From Euryodendron excelsum (taxonomy: Eukaryota; Streptophyta; Magnoliopsida; Ericales; Pentaphylacaceae), in NCBI GenBank assembly GCA_033060915.1, contig CM065379.1:33864818-33928817 (forward strand): a DNA stretch of 64,000 nucleotides. Direction: 5' to 3'. Below are positions 13,642-28,200 of this stretch, in pieces (positions within the stretch are counted from its first letter, which is position 1; each line of letters starts with the position of its first letter). The position numbers and the translations under genes are program-made. The notes under the pieces were generated by a model. The model did no database searches. It was not told where the DNA came from and was given only the letters and a program-made list of their open reading frames with translations.

Positions 13642-16139
13642 AATTGTCATAGTTATTGTTATCTTTATTATTTGACGGGAGATTTTATTTATTGTCAATA
13701 CAGTTAATCTAGACCAACATTTTTAGATACTTATTTGCAAACTTATGCATCAAAGAAACATATGAACTCTCAATTATCTTACAATCAGTGGCATCGACAT
13801 TAAGTTAGAATCAATTACAAAAATAATCAAACTCAATTATTTAATAACTAACGAAATTACTAAAATCAATTACCTAAGTATTTTTTGATACATATTAGTA
13901 TATTTATTCAATGCTATCAGGGATTTGTTTAATGTTAATGAGTGTATAGTTTTCAACATGTTCAATTACTAATTTATTGGCTTTAGAAAATACATGGATA
14001 GACTTATATTCATATTTCCAAATGTTTCCTTATGTATTCAATTTTTTTTTCTCCATTTCCATTATGTTTCTGAAAGGTTTCCATTTCTGAGCTTTCCAAG
14101 ATAATACACCAAAACAAAACTCTTGTCCTTAGCTGCATAGAAGAAATAATTAAACTTCAAATAGAAAGGATACTTCCCCATTATTTTCACGTCCTTCTTT
14201 TACTAATCAACTAAAAATGTCCAACATGGAACGGACTTAAATAAGCTGTTTTATGGCTCTGTTTTTACAAGTAAAAGCATCTGACACAACCTCAAAAATT
14301 CTGCATTCCTCAGTCCTGATTCCTAAACAATGAAAATAGAAAAAATTCAGTATATGTTGCTATAACTGGAAGTCACATTTTCCAGCAGTGACGTGCTACG
14401 CCATCTAGGAAGCACTGACCTGCCTAGAAGGCTTCCGATTGCGCGTCTGAGACAGATGCGCCAACACGTGTCGAACACACGTTGACCCGTGTCTTGACTT
14501 TTTTCCAAATTTTCCTCTGCCGGACATGCTCCGGACTCGGGTGTCCATTTTCAGACACCTGTGGGACACGGCAGCGAGAACAAAACAATCGAAGAAGAAG
14601 AAAGAAGAGCAGCAGTGGTGGCAGAAGGGGCAGCGGCAACAGCAGAAGAGGAGCAGCAGTGGCAGCGGCAGCGGCAGATCTGGTCGATCGCATTTACCTA
14701 TACTCTTCTTTCTATTATTTTGTTCCATTTTTTGCTTTTTTTTTTTTTGTTTTGGGTACACAGAGCTGCCATTTGCTGTTTTCTTTTGTGTAGCGTATAT
14801 TGTGCCCTGATGTCTAATGGGCCCAATTTAATGGGCTACTGTTTAAAAATTGAAAGATTGTTTGTTCTTTAGAAATAATCTCTTGGGCCCAATTCAATGG
14901 GAGATGATCTATAAAAAAATTCATAAATCCAAAAGAACTAAAAAAAAGCCTTTCTAAATTAAAATTACTATAGTAGTATTTTCGTTATTTATGACTAAAT
15001 AAATGTCAAATAAAAAGATGTACAAAAAATAATTTTTTGCATATAAAAATATTTAAAATTATATGGTTTTGCTGTGTCCTCGCTGTGACTTGTCCTGCAT
15101 TATTTTAGAATTTCCTTGTCGCTGACATGTGTGTCCGTGCTTCTTAGAACGTCATTTCCATGTGCTTAGTTCCCATGCATCAATAGGACACCTCAACGTG
15201 TATGATGCTCCTCTAGGGTCAAGTCATACTGGCTGAGGCTAATGTATGTAGTGCCTTAGCCTCAAGCCTAGGACCCAAACAATCCACACGAGGCTCTCCT
15301 AAGCATGCTCAATTTCCCTCATCCAGTTGAGTTGATATTCACTAGAGTGCACCCATCCCCTCTCATGACAGTACACTCGGACTCCCTTGGTTTGGCTAAG
15401 CGGCTCTTCGCCAAGCGTGCCTCTCCTATGCCTTAGTCCCTACTTTGCAATGGCACCCTGATCCTCCCACACCAGCCTAGGGTGAGAGCAAAGCCTAGAG
15501 ATCCCTTGCGAGTGGTGCAACATTCATGAGATGTTTGAGGGCTAGAATTGGTATCTTCTCCAGCCTCTTAAGTCAGTTTTTGTTATTCTGTTCTCTTTTC
15601 AAAGAAATTTGGTAATAACTAACTAAGGAAAACAAATATATTTTCATTAAAATTAAACAAGAGTTTTGAGAGAGTTAACTATCTTTTTAGTTTCTTCAAC
15701 TATTAACTCAAATACATGTTTTTTTATGCATAATAATTATTCATACATATATTTTTCCTAAAGATTGTATTTTTCACTTATGCCACTATTCACTATATTC
15801 ACCAAACTCATATGATTTGCATCTTCACAATCACATTAAGTCATTCAACTATTCGTTTAGACAAATGTATTATTGATAATTACAATACTTTGTTAGAAAA
15901 TATCATAAATAGAATAGTTAAGTGATTCTTCTAATTGACATCAACATTAGCTAGCCTCCTCCTCCTCCTCCATTTCTTTATCTATGCCAGCAATTATTTT
16001 CATTTCCTTGAATCACTCTATTAGTTTCATAGTTTACTTAATTAAATCACCAAAATTAGAAAATGTAACTAAAAAATATATTAATAATAAACTTAAAAAT
16101 AAAAGTTCTGTGCATCGTACAAGCCTAAAATTAATAGAT

Positions 16140-16228
<89 letters not shown>

Positions 16229-19200
16229 TTGCAGGAGACAAATCTAATTGCATGAATTGTGGAGAGATCGTTTGACTAGATGTATGTATTTATATTTATA
16301 TATACAGGGAGGGTTTGTAGCATGCCTGGAGGCGAACGCTAAAAAATTCTCCAATTTATATCATTATTAAACTGGCCAGTTTCATTATCTGGTTTGGCGG
16401 TCCCAACGGCAGTTTGAATGGTTTTCAAAAAATAGAGCAGTCTCGTTTAGGGAGTCCCCTTCTTTACTGAGTAGGGTTCCCGGGTGCCTATGCGATTATT
16501 AAGGCAGGGTGCTACTGTACCAGTAGTGGAGTGGCTTGAATCAAATCGTTTGTCTAGAGAGGGTATAGCGATAACCAAAGCTGACTGTACTATAAACTCA
16601 AGATGCTGTATAGGCAACTGGCCTTAAAGTAGTAGTGTATCGAACTGCAGGACAGGAGCGACCCATAATCATTGACGAAGACGAAGGCTTGGAAAGGGAT
16701 CAAACATATTGAGGAGAAGCTTTCACAAAGGCCAATGTGTTTGAAACATTGCTTCCTCGATCTCTCAAGAAAGTTAAACTGGTTCTCCTTTCATGAGATC
16801 ATCAAGTTTTTGGCCTAACCACTCCAACTGCTGTTTCATCTCCACCACCTACTGCCTCTTTTGATGCAAAGTGGTGGACAGTTTTTGGCTTTGTTACCAC
16901 ATGCATTCGGGGGGGTGATGCGATTTCCTGTTTCGATCCAGTTGGGCCAAAGTTTCTTAGAAGGAAACAAGGGAAAATACCTCCAACAAGGTGCTAATTT
17001 TAGCAATCCCTAATGTTCTCAGTGACAAGATAGCCAAATGTAAATTTTGACATAATCTGACGTCCCTCAAAAGCCGTTATAGCTTGTGTTTATAGGAAAC
17101 CAAGGCTACAAATATTAAAAAATTTAAATACTAGCCATTAAAAAGATCAAATCTCAGCCATACATAATGCCATAAATGAAAAAAAATATTTTTATTACAA
17201 TTATGCTCGCAATAAATTTTACTGTGGCATGAATAATGCCCTGGCTACATTATTGCTAAAATACTTGAGGAGAGTCATGCTACAGTAATAGCCACCTTAC
17301 CCACAAAGATAATGAACTATGATATTCGTAATGAAAAATTCTATTGATCATGGAAACCCCAATAAACCCCAAAAGAGGCAGATAAAGGACAGTGGAGGAG
17401 ACTCTATAGTGATTAAAGAGATGACCTACTGATTCTTTGGAGCAGAGACATAGGACATGCCTGCTAACAGAAACCTGAAGCCCTTTTGTTAGACCAAAAT
17501 TCTTATGAACTTATTCGGAAACTAACGCATTAAAGGAATGTGTAAACTCTCAAATAGTCTAATAATTAAATAATACTTGTTTCTCAAAGTCAATTAACTT
17601 AATGATTAATAAAATTATTAAAATTATTTGCTAGCTTTTATTTTATACCTATTAGCATCCACTATTCAATACTATCATAGTTTTCTCCAATCATTTTATA
17701 AAGTCGCTAATCATTTTATAAAAATAATATCTCAACATCAATCAACATAATGATTAACTAGAATTAACTTGCTAACTTTTATTTTATACCTATTAGCATC
17801 CGCTCTTCAATGCTATCATATTTTTCTCTAAAGTAAATGACTTTATAGGCCTCAAACATGTTCAATTATTAATTTATTAGCGCTAGAAATACACATGGCC
17901 GGACTTTAATTCACGTTTCCAAATGTTTTCTTATATTTCCAATTTTTTTTCTCTATTTCCCTCATGTCTCCAAAATGCTTCCGTTTCCTAGTAGACCGAA
18001 ACAATGCAATGAAATGAAAATTTTCACCTTGAATAAATAAATAAAACCCTAGTAATTGCTTAGTTTAGTATATTCAGATTTATACAATCGTTAACATAAA
18101 AGAAACATAAAATAGAAAAATCACCGTCACTATGAACCAAAAATTGTAAGGATTTTCAAATAACTCAGTTTTATTAAACATAGGCGTAAGTGATTCTAAA
18201 ATTATGTGAGATCCCAACAATATAATGTCTAAAAGTTTACTTAATAGCTGTAATAGTATTCCTTTATTACTAATAATGTTTATTCGCGTGGAACAAAATT
18301 TTCTGGTCATATGAATCCCATTATTATTACAAAAATGTGACCTAGAAAATGTTAACCAGATTACAGTCTATTAGATACACTTAGGGGATGACCTATTACA
18401 GTAATTACACTTTGTTTTGACTCATGTCTCCAAAGCGTATTTTCCAGAAGGATGTAGTAGTTATTTACATGAAAGCATGCATATTTGGATAAAGAAGGCT
18501 GATAACTGGTGATATAAATTATACTTGACTTAATTATTGTTAATTCATAACACTATCACTGCATCTTAGTTTAAGAACTTCTGAAACTGAAATATGTTCA
18601 AACAATATTTTAGTGAATCAACACTTGAGTTTTGCTGAACTTTGTTAAGCTTTCCTAGGTCGCTGTTATGGTTGGTCTGAGTAGATTATAGGTGGTTTGA
18701 CTAATCCCAAGCTTTCATTTCACTTCTTGCATGAAGAAAAGGTGTCTGCCATCTCAGCATGCTAATCTTCTGGTGCAGGAACTGAAGGAACTGATTCAGT
18801 TTTGAAACTATAACATTTCACAAACCTGGTTACATTTTTCCTTTTTACAGCATATGTCAAAACAATTGATACCTGGTTTGTCAGATGAGTTGATGAAAAA
18901 TGGAAAGCACTTCATATTAATACGAAATCCACTTGATATTTTGGTAAGTTCTGTCTGTAACATCTCTTTGTCATTTATCTTAGATGATAAGCCCCTTAAA
19001 TAGTTTTTTCAATCTATATTGTATATTCATTTGCTGTTAGTTATCTGTTTTCGAAAATTTTAAAATATATTAATTTCACATCCTGTTGATTATGTATTTT
19101 TGAAAATTTAAGAATCTAGTTATTAAGCCAATGTACTTATCAATTAAAATTATAATATAGTTAGCCAAGGATTCTAAAGGCTTTGTGTGTATTAACTGAA

Positions 19201-22200
19201 GCTTTGGAAACTATTCCTGGATAGGCTGGAATAGGATCATTATGCTTTACTTTGAATATGTTGGTTTCGCCATCGCTCATTTCACTGATCTGTGTTCAAT
19301 ATGTTTCATGTTGTCAGCCGTCTTTTGATAAGGTTGTGCCCCCGTCCTTTCTGGAGCTAGGGGTGGCAGGCTTGGTCTCTATATACAGCGAGCTCTGTGA
19401 ATTAGGAAAGCCCCCACCAGTCATTGATGCAGCAGAACTTCAAGAAGATCCTGAGGTTTTTAGAGCTCTCTGAATAAGCCTGGTTAAATTTTGAGCGTTT
19501 TCTTTTTCTTATTCTACATTTTTTACTTGTCCCGCAACATAAAGCATGGGCTGGGCAATAGTTCTGGATAGAGTTTGTTTCGTATTTGTAATATTAAATT
19601 TTATTTCCTGGTTCCTAAAGCATGAGTATCAGTTTAGATATACACAAACACTCTTAGTGCCACACTTAAAGAAAAAAAGAATAGAAGTAATCAACCTGAA
19701 CTTTTCAAATTTTTAAATGCATTTTCCTCCGTTGACAGTGTTGCTGATTGTTGGTTCATCTCTCTCGTTGGCTGATGTCTTTGATGCATTAAGAACCACA
19801 TTAGGATAATGGAGTACAAGTGTGGAGGATACTCTTCTTCAAGCTATATCTCCACAATGGATGCCAAAAGTAATATAGGGGTTTATTTTGAGGTTGATTA
19901 CAAATAGCTTGGTGGCTGAGCAAGTCTATCAAGAATATGGAGTTATAAGGTTTAGCATGCATGTAGCATTGTGAACAATAACTATCATTAGTTTGGTCTA
20001 TTGGGTGCTAGGATTGACTAACTGAACTGCGCAAGTCATAGTGCATTGATTAGAATATTAATGAGCGGAAAAGGGGTTAATTGAATCTTCTTGTGGAATT
20101 TGAATGCTTATAAAAAAGCAGAAAATTAAATAGAAGAATATAATAGAAGACCAAGCTAGCAATCATATTTAAACTACCTAGAATTGCATCATGAATAATA
20201 TAAACCCAAGGGATCTTTAAAAGATGCTTGGGAATTTTCAAACTGATTTTTCTTGACTGGAAAGAATTGCAAAGCTGTATATGAGCTTTATGTTGAAATT
20301 AAGACACTTTGATTGGTACCCATAGTAACCTACTTTCCCCATATATAAAGATCCAAGATCTCAAGTGGGCTTCATCTTTGACTAATAATTACCATATAGA
20401 ACTGACCCGCAATATCCTAACCTAAAAATAAACATAAAAAGGACTTGGCCAAGCCTTAAAGTAGGTAATACAATGTGCTAAGTTGACTTGTCTTTAAACT
20501 GACTTGATTTATTTTGTGCTTCCTTAAATTTCTTTTCCTTGAGCTTGTAATGGACTCCATCATCCTTCTTCCCTATTTGTGGAGTGGGTGGGAAGACACC
20601 TGAATGCACCCACTCTTTATGGTGTTATAAGTAACCCAATATATATTGATCTGTGGGAAAGTTTAGAATACATTATTGTGAAGCAAATCAAGCAATATAG
20701 AAGGAGTTAGGCTGATTACTTCTTGAGTTCTTGTTTAGCTGAATCCTAAACGCAGCCTTGGGTCATCATTAACGATGTATACTATTTGTTAGATTGTATG
20801 ACTTCATTTCAGTTTTACTTAGGCAGTAATAATTCCCTCGGTGGTGATGCTTGAGAGGAAGGTTCTGGTTCCTTGGAGATGGACAAACCCTAACACTAAA
20901 CCAACATTTGAGGCTGGACATGGATATCTTGCTTCAGCATATATTCCTCCTAGTCCAAACTATCCTTTCAGTTGACTAGTTTGAGTTGGTTGTACTTTGT
21001 CTACTGCAAGGGATTAACTTGCTCATTTTCCTGAATCCTTGCCTGTATGTTTACTAACTTTCTTGTTTGACACTAACAGTACTTCATTTTCATAAAAGAT
21101 GTAGAATTTGTCCTTTTTTGCCAGCTCTTTTAAGATAATGTTATCTTTCTGGCTTATTTGCAGGCCGCTTTACGTCGTCTTTGTGAAGACTTGGATATTC
21201 CTTTTCAAGCTGCAATGCTGAAGTATGCTGAACATAATTAATTTGAAAGTTAAAATAGTCATTTAACCTGTATGGTATCTATGTCTTGAGTGCTATTTTT
21301 TGATGTCATGGGAAATCACATGGAAGTATTTCCCATTGTGTTCCACCGATATCAACTCCATTGCTTTCTCCTTGCAGAATCTATAAATAAGCTTATTTCA
21401 AAAAGCTTTTTTGTACTGAAAAAATAGGTAGCTATGCAAACCCATTGCACCAGCATGACCTCCTTAGTGAACTCCTAAGGCATTGCATCCTCGTTACAGT
21501 TTCATCTCCGGCTCTTTTTGGCCTTCCTTTGTGATTATATCAGCTTCACTCTGCACTGCATGTCTTTTTCTTATAGTGCTGTTGTCTATATTCATTGATC
21601 GGACGCAACTCTCTTCAATTCAAAGTTGTCTATGCTTTCACACTCTATTATAGAGGATGTTGAACCTGTCCTCTATGTGATCCAAGAGGATGCAATGTAC
21701 TTGTCCTTGAAAGCCTAAATAGTTAATATTCTCCAACTAAATAAGAACCATGCAATGGGAAGCAAAGGTGATAAACAATGCCAGATTGTCATGAAGGCTG
21801 GCACCTCCCTTCCAAATTAAAAAATAGAAAAAGAACGAGAAGCTCTGCAAATGATTCTTATCACTTGTGACGGGCCTCTCATTCCCCCAACTTCTAATGT
21901 TCTGAATTACTATTCCCCATATCCTTAACTGAATCACTAGACCTGGTTTCTCTATTTCCGCACATCCTTCCCTTCACGTTCTTTGTCTTCACTTCTAGTC
22001 AATGGAGCTGGTGCTTCGTGTTATTCAATTTTGATATGAATGTATTGCATTTCCTGGTAAAAGAAGCACCTAAGCAACCAATATGGATTTACTTGGAGTA
22101 TTACTTAATTGTACTCATTTCCCTGTATTGTTTTTAGGGCTTTTTGTTGGGCTAATTCTTGTAATTTTATATCTTGGTATTTTCTTGCCATCCATCAGTT

Positions 22201-25200
22201 TCTAATCAATTTGAAAATCATCTAAACTTGAAAATGAAATAAGTTCATTTCACTATGCTGTTTAGTTTTAGCTTCCATGTTTGGAGAAAGGGCATAGCCA
22301 TCTAGCTTCGTTTTTCTTTGATAAGCAAATAAACTTCATTAAAAACATGTCTAATCAGATGTACAACCCCTGTACACCTGGAGTCAGGGGTGGACCCATA
22401 AACAATTTTGAGGGGGGGCCAAGACAAAAATTTTAAAACTTTAGAGGGTTAAAGGTAAAATTTGCTAAATTTGTAGGAGCTAATACTCATATTCTTATCC
22501 TAAATACTCAAAATTTGTGGGATATAAATACAACTTCAAAAATCTAAGGAGAGCCAAAGTACTATCTTTTGTCATAAATATACAAAACCATGGGGTTAAG
22601 CATAATTTCAAAAATCTAGGGGGCCAAGGCCCATTGGCCCACACATAGGTCCGGCCCTGATAATAGGTCATCTCTATACGAGGTGGATCTTGAGATGAGT
22701 TATGTATGTTTGTTCATAACTCAATTAGTACGACAACTATTGCATTATAAAAAGAGGAGCAAAAATAACGTGGCACTCAAAGAGCATTAACTAATTTGTT
22801 TAAATACAAATGTTTTGCGACTTCCACTTGCATAACACTGGAGAAAATATTCATTGTAAGAGGTACCATTTCATATTGGTTACGTAGTATCATTAATCAA
22901 TAAAATCACACAAATAAGTGAGTATTTATTATAGTTACTTAAAATTGCTCAGTTAGTGCTTTTTTTATTTATTTTAAAATATTTCACAATTGATGTGACA
23001 TTCTTAGTGAGAGATTTTAACTTGCTTATGTGCATCTATCTCCTTAACTTGTGATATTCGGTCTGCAAAAAATGATGTAGTATCGCCGTTATACTAAATA
23101 TGTTATCCTAAAGCATATCATTGTATAATTAATCACCATGACGACTGTTGAAGAACTTGATATGATAGAAATGTAAAAATGATTTGCCTGACCGGTTATG
23201 CTCTAGCCCAATTCAGCTGGGACCAATTTGCCAACCCCTAGGCCTAGGCCTACCCTATTGCCTTAAGGAGGTATTGAACTTTAGAAGCCTAGACCTCGGA
23301 GTTTGCAATTTTGTAGTATTTTTAAATTTCTTTCTTTTGTTTTGAATTGAACAAGGACTTTTAAGAAAATGAATATCATATGACAACATTTAAAAAGTAT
23401 TAGTATCAAAAAATTCTGTATTACCTAACAACCGGACTTTTTTCCATTTTGAATAAAAGAGTCTCTGGTATGATGATGTGATGGTGGCTATGGATAGTAC
23501 TTAGGAGAAGCTTATTTCCATTCCAAAATCCAAATAAAAAGAAATGACAGAGTACTAGTCTAAGTCCACGTAAGCTGCATGGTTGAATCATGCAGAAGTT
23601 GAGATTCGAGTTGTACGTGGAAAAATACATGGGAGGTTAATGTGCAAACAACTCGGCTCAGTTGCACTGCTGCAACACATCCTAAAGTCATTCGGATTGT
23701 TCAAACTTCAAAATCCTTTTCTTTTTCTTATTTTATTATTTTGAATCCCTTTTTCCAACAGTCAGACGACGCAATAATAGCAGATGCACTATTTCATTAT
23801 TATTATTATTATTGTTTTGTTAACTAGTGTTTGGGCTAGCTTGCGTGTATATCGACTAATCTTGGGGTTTGTGTAATCGTCCCGGCTCACACAAATCAGG
23901 TAATTACCAGGTCAAAGGTCTTGGAGAAACTCTTGTACTTGACAAGAGTCGAACCCTGACCTCCCTTTGGGGGGCCATAAGTTCTGGCATTTATTCAAGT
24001 CTTTTGAAGTTTTGAAAAACTTATTTGTTAGTGATTTGTTATAGGAACATGAACTTGACAACGCTATGTGTTTTTGAGTCATTTGAGATACTTGACAAGA
24101 TTGTTTTGAATTACTTATGTTATGTTAAATTAATTGTTTGTTTAATTATAAAGGATGATAGAGTGGCTGATTTGTTCTCATGCTAACCACGGTGGTCATG
24201 AATAAGCTCAAGGGAGTAATCAGCCGAAGGTTTGAACATACTATAACAAAAATAAAAATAAAAATTAATAATTTATTTGCGTTTATAAAAATGTAACACT
24301 TGTTAATCCGGAATGGAGAGACGAGAGAGAGTAACGCTATAACTAGCCCTACACGGGTTTAGGGTTGTTATCATCCGAATCCTTTGATCAAATAGTGTTT
24401 CCGAATGGGGTTTAATGTGAAGCAGAGAGTGCATTGAAGATGATCTAAACAAAAGTGTATGTCTGAGACTCTGAATGGAACATCAAATCAAGCTTTAACG
24501 TTACATAGAGCCACAAGAAGTCACCCAATCTCTTCTCTTCCCCTAAAGCTGCTTCATCATGAAAATGAAAATAGAGACCCCTGGAGCTGAGGAAGTGGAT
24601 ATCTTACGACGAAATAAGAAAAAGGTTAAACGCCAACATGAGGATGGGCCGGAGGATGAGAACCTGGAGGATATAGTGGAGGACACCATTGAGAAACTGC
24701 TACTAGAAGCTCGCTCGTTAGAGCTCGGACAACCATCCTTCAGGGATGCACTCTCTAACTCTCATGTGTTGTGTAGAAAACATATTTGTCTTCTGATTAT
24801 TCATACTTTGTATCTTATCGAAGTCATTTTTCGTGATATTGGGAAAGAGAAGAGAAATTGACTTGATAAGAATTGATTGCCATCATCCTTGACAAGGTCA
24901 GTTCAACTTCCAAACATGGCATATCACATCCCTTTCTTTTTTCGAAATGGGGAAGTGGGCCTTCGGATGTGGAAGAGGATGAAGTAGAGGAAGTTCTCCA
25001 TGGTGGGGAAGACATCTAAAATATGAAGGATAAAGATTCGCGGGTCGTGGTTTGGAAAGAGGAGCTCTGGTAACTTCGAACCCATAGAAGAAAGATCTCA
25101 TTGTCAAGGTGCTAGGGCATTTTGTGGGATTTAAGGTCCTCCACCAACACATGTAACAACTTTAAAAACTGAAGAGCATTTTGGAAGTCATCGACCTTGG

Positions 25201-28200
25201 TGAGGGTTATTACCTGGTTCGTTTCATTGTCAAAGAAGACTACTCACATGTACTCTTTGATGGTCCATGGCTTGTTATGGGTCATTATCTGACAGTACGA
25301 AAATGGTGCTCATATTTTAAACCTATGCAAAATGATTTACCAACTACTATGATTTGGGTACATTTTCCAGGATTGCTGATTGAATATTTTGAAGGTAATA
25401 TGTTGATGAAGCTTAGAAATTTGGTTGGAAAAGCCATCAAATCGGACAAAACTTATGCGATTCACACTAGAGGAGAATTTGCTTCGGTGTGTGTGGAGGT
25501 AGATTTACAGAGGAGCTTAATTCCTCAAGTTTGGATCAATTTGGTTGCGTATCAGTGGAATATGAAGGGCTACACTCAATCTGTTAGGGTTGACCATTTT
25601 AGGGAGTTTTGTCTGATATGATGGCTTTTCCAACCAGATTTTCAAGTTTCATCAACATATTACCTTCAAAATAATCAATCGGCAATCCTGAAAAATGTAC
25701 CGAAATCGTAATAGTTGGTAAATCATTTTAAATAGGTCTAAAATTTGGGCACCATTTTCTTATTGTCAGATAATGACCCATAATAAGCCATGGAACTTCA
25801 AAGAGTACATATGAGTAGTTTTCTTTGACAATGAAACGAATCAAGTAATAACCCTCCCCAAGGCCGATGACTTTGAAAATGCCCTTCAATTTCCAGAGTT
25901 GTTGCGTGCGTTGGTGGACCTTAAATCCCACCGAATGTCCTAGTACCTTGACAATGAGAGCTTTCTTTCATGGGGCTCAAAGTTGCTGGAGCTCTTCTTT
26001 CGTAACCACCACATGCGAATCATTATTCTCCATATTTTGGATGTCTTCCCCACTAGGGAGAACTTACTCTTCCACATCCGAACCCATATAGATAGTTTGG
26101 GGGTTTTTTGGTTGGGTGGGGTTGGGGGAAGGGGTGGGGGGGAAGTGCATCCTTGAAGGATGGTTGTTCGGGCTTCGACGAGCGAGCTTCTAGTAGCAAT
26201 GTGTCTACTTTCCAATGGTGCCATCCACCATATCCTCCAGGTTCTCATCCTTCGGCCCACCCTCATGTCGGCGTTTAACCATTTTCTTATTTCTTCGTAG
26301 GATATTTGCTTCCTTAGCTGTTGGTACCCTGGTATGATTCCAGGGGTCTCTGTTTCTATTTACATGATGAGGCAACCTTTGGGGAAGAGAAGAGACTGGG
26401 TGACTTCTTGTGGCTCTATGCAATGTTAAAGCTTGATTTGATGTTCCACTCATAGTCTCAAACGTACACTTTTTTTTAGATCGTCTTCAATGCACTTTCT
26501 GCTTCATATTAAACCTCATTTTGGAACGCTATTTGATCAATGGATTGAGATGATAACAACCCTAAACCCATGTAGGGCCACTCACCCTTGTCTTTCCATT
26601 ATGGATTAATAAGTGTTACATATTTATAAATGCAAATAAAATATTAATTTTTATTTTTTATTTTTTTTACAGCATGTTCAAGCCTTCGGTCGATTACTCC
26701 CTCGAGCTTATTCAGGATTGCCGTGCTTAGTATGAGAACAAATCAACCACTATGTTATCCCTTATGGTTAAATAAACTATTAATTTAACATAATATAAAT
26801 AATTCAAAAGAATCTTGTCAAGTACCTCAAAACACATAGCATTGTCAAGTATATATTCCTATAGCAAATCACTAGCAAATAAGTTTTTCGAAACTTCAAA
26901 ATACTTGAATGAATGTCAGAACTCATGGCTTCCCAAAAGGAGGTTAGAGGTTCGACTCTTGCCAAGCGCAAAAGTTTTCCCAAGGCCTTTGGCCTAGTAA
27001 TTACCTGGTTTGTGTGGGACGGGGGGACTACACAGATCTCAACATTAGTCGAGGTGCATGCAAGCTGTCTCGGACATCGGTTAGCAAAATAATAATAATA
27101 ATAATAAGAATGAAAGAGTGTGTCTGCTATTATTGCGCCGTTTGATTGTTGGAAGAAGGGATTTAAATAATAAAATAAGAAGAAGAAAAAGGCTTTGAAG
27201 TTTGAACAATCCGAATGACTTTAGGATGTGTTGCAGTGGTACAACTGAGCCGAGTTGTTTGGACATTAGCCCCTCATGTACTTTTCCACCTACAACTTGA
27301 ACTCAACTCCTACTTGATTCAGTCACGCGACTTGCATGGACTTAGACTAGTACTCTGCCATTTCTTTTTGTTTGGATTTTGGAATGGAAATAAGCTTCTC
27401 CTAAGTCCTATCCATAGCCACCATGACATCATCATACCGGAGACCTTCTATTCAAAATGGAAAAAAGGTTCGGTTATTAAGTAGTATGGAATGTTTTGGT
27501 ACTTTTCAAATTCTGTCATTTGATATTTATTTTCTTAAAAATCCTTGTTCAACGGGGTAGGCCAGGGCCTAGGGGCCGGCAAATTGGTCCCACCTGAATT
27601 TGGCTAGAGCATAACCGGCCAGGCAGATCATTTTCACATTTCTATTCATATCAAGTTCTTCAACAATCGTTATGGTGATTAATTACACAATGATATGCCT
27701 TAGGATAACATATTCAGTATAACGGTGATACTAAATCATTTTTTGCGGACCGAATATCACATGTTAAGGAGACAGATGCACGTGAGCGAGTTAAAATCTC
27801 TCACTAAGAATGTCACATCAATTGTGAAGTATTAAAAAAAAAAGAGCTCTAACTAACTGAGTAATTTTAAGTAACTATAATAAATACTCATTTGTATGAT
27901 TTTATTGATTAATGATACTACATAACCAATATGAAATGGTATCTCTTACAATGAATATTTTCTCCTGTGTTACGCAGGTGGCAGTCGCAAAACATTGTAT
28001 TTAAACAAGCAGATAAAAAAAATTAGTTAATGCTTTTGAGTGGCACGTTATTTTTGCTTCTCCTTTTATAATGCAACAATTATCGTACTAATTGAGTTCT
28101 GAACAAATATACAAAACTCATCTCAAGATCCACCTAGTAAAGAGATGTACCTGTTATCAGGGGAGGACCTATGTGTGGGCCAATGGTGCCCCGGTCCCCC

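Larger units (their letters stand above)
15148..18850. other. Intron 3, last part
   Basis: It contains a (GA)n microsatellite, a diverged repeat copy (17500-18000), and sequence such as 15180-15540 and 16300-16700 that looks repeat-derived but could not be assigned. No gene is seen. Confidence 0.5.

Noticed and set aside
14405..14872. Several overlapping frames of about 100 codons on both strands
   Set aside because: All come from one triplet-rich tract in a TIR element; no frame has a family resemblance.
16060..16247. Open frame with a long Arg-Glu repeat
   Set aside because: It is the translation of the (GA)n microsatellite.
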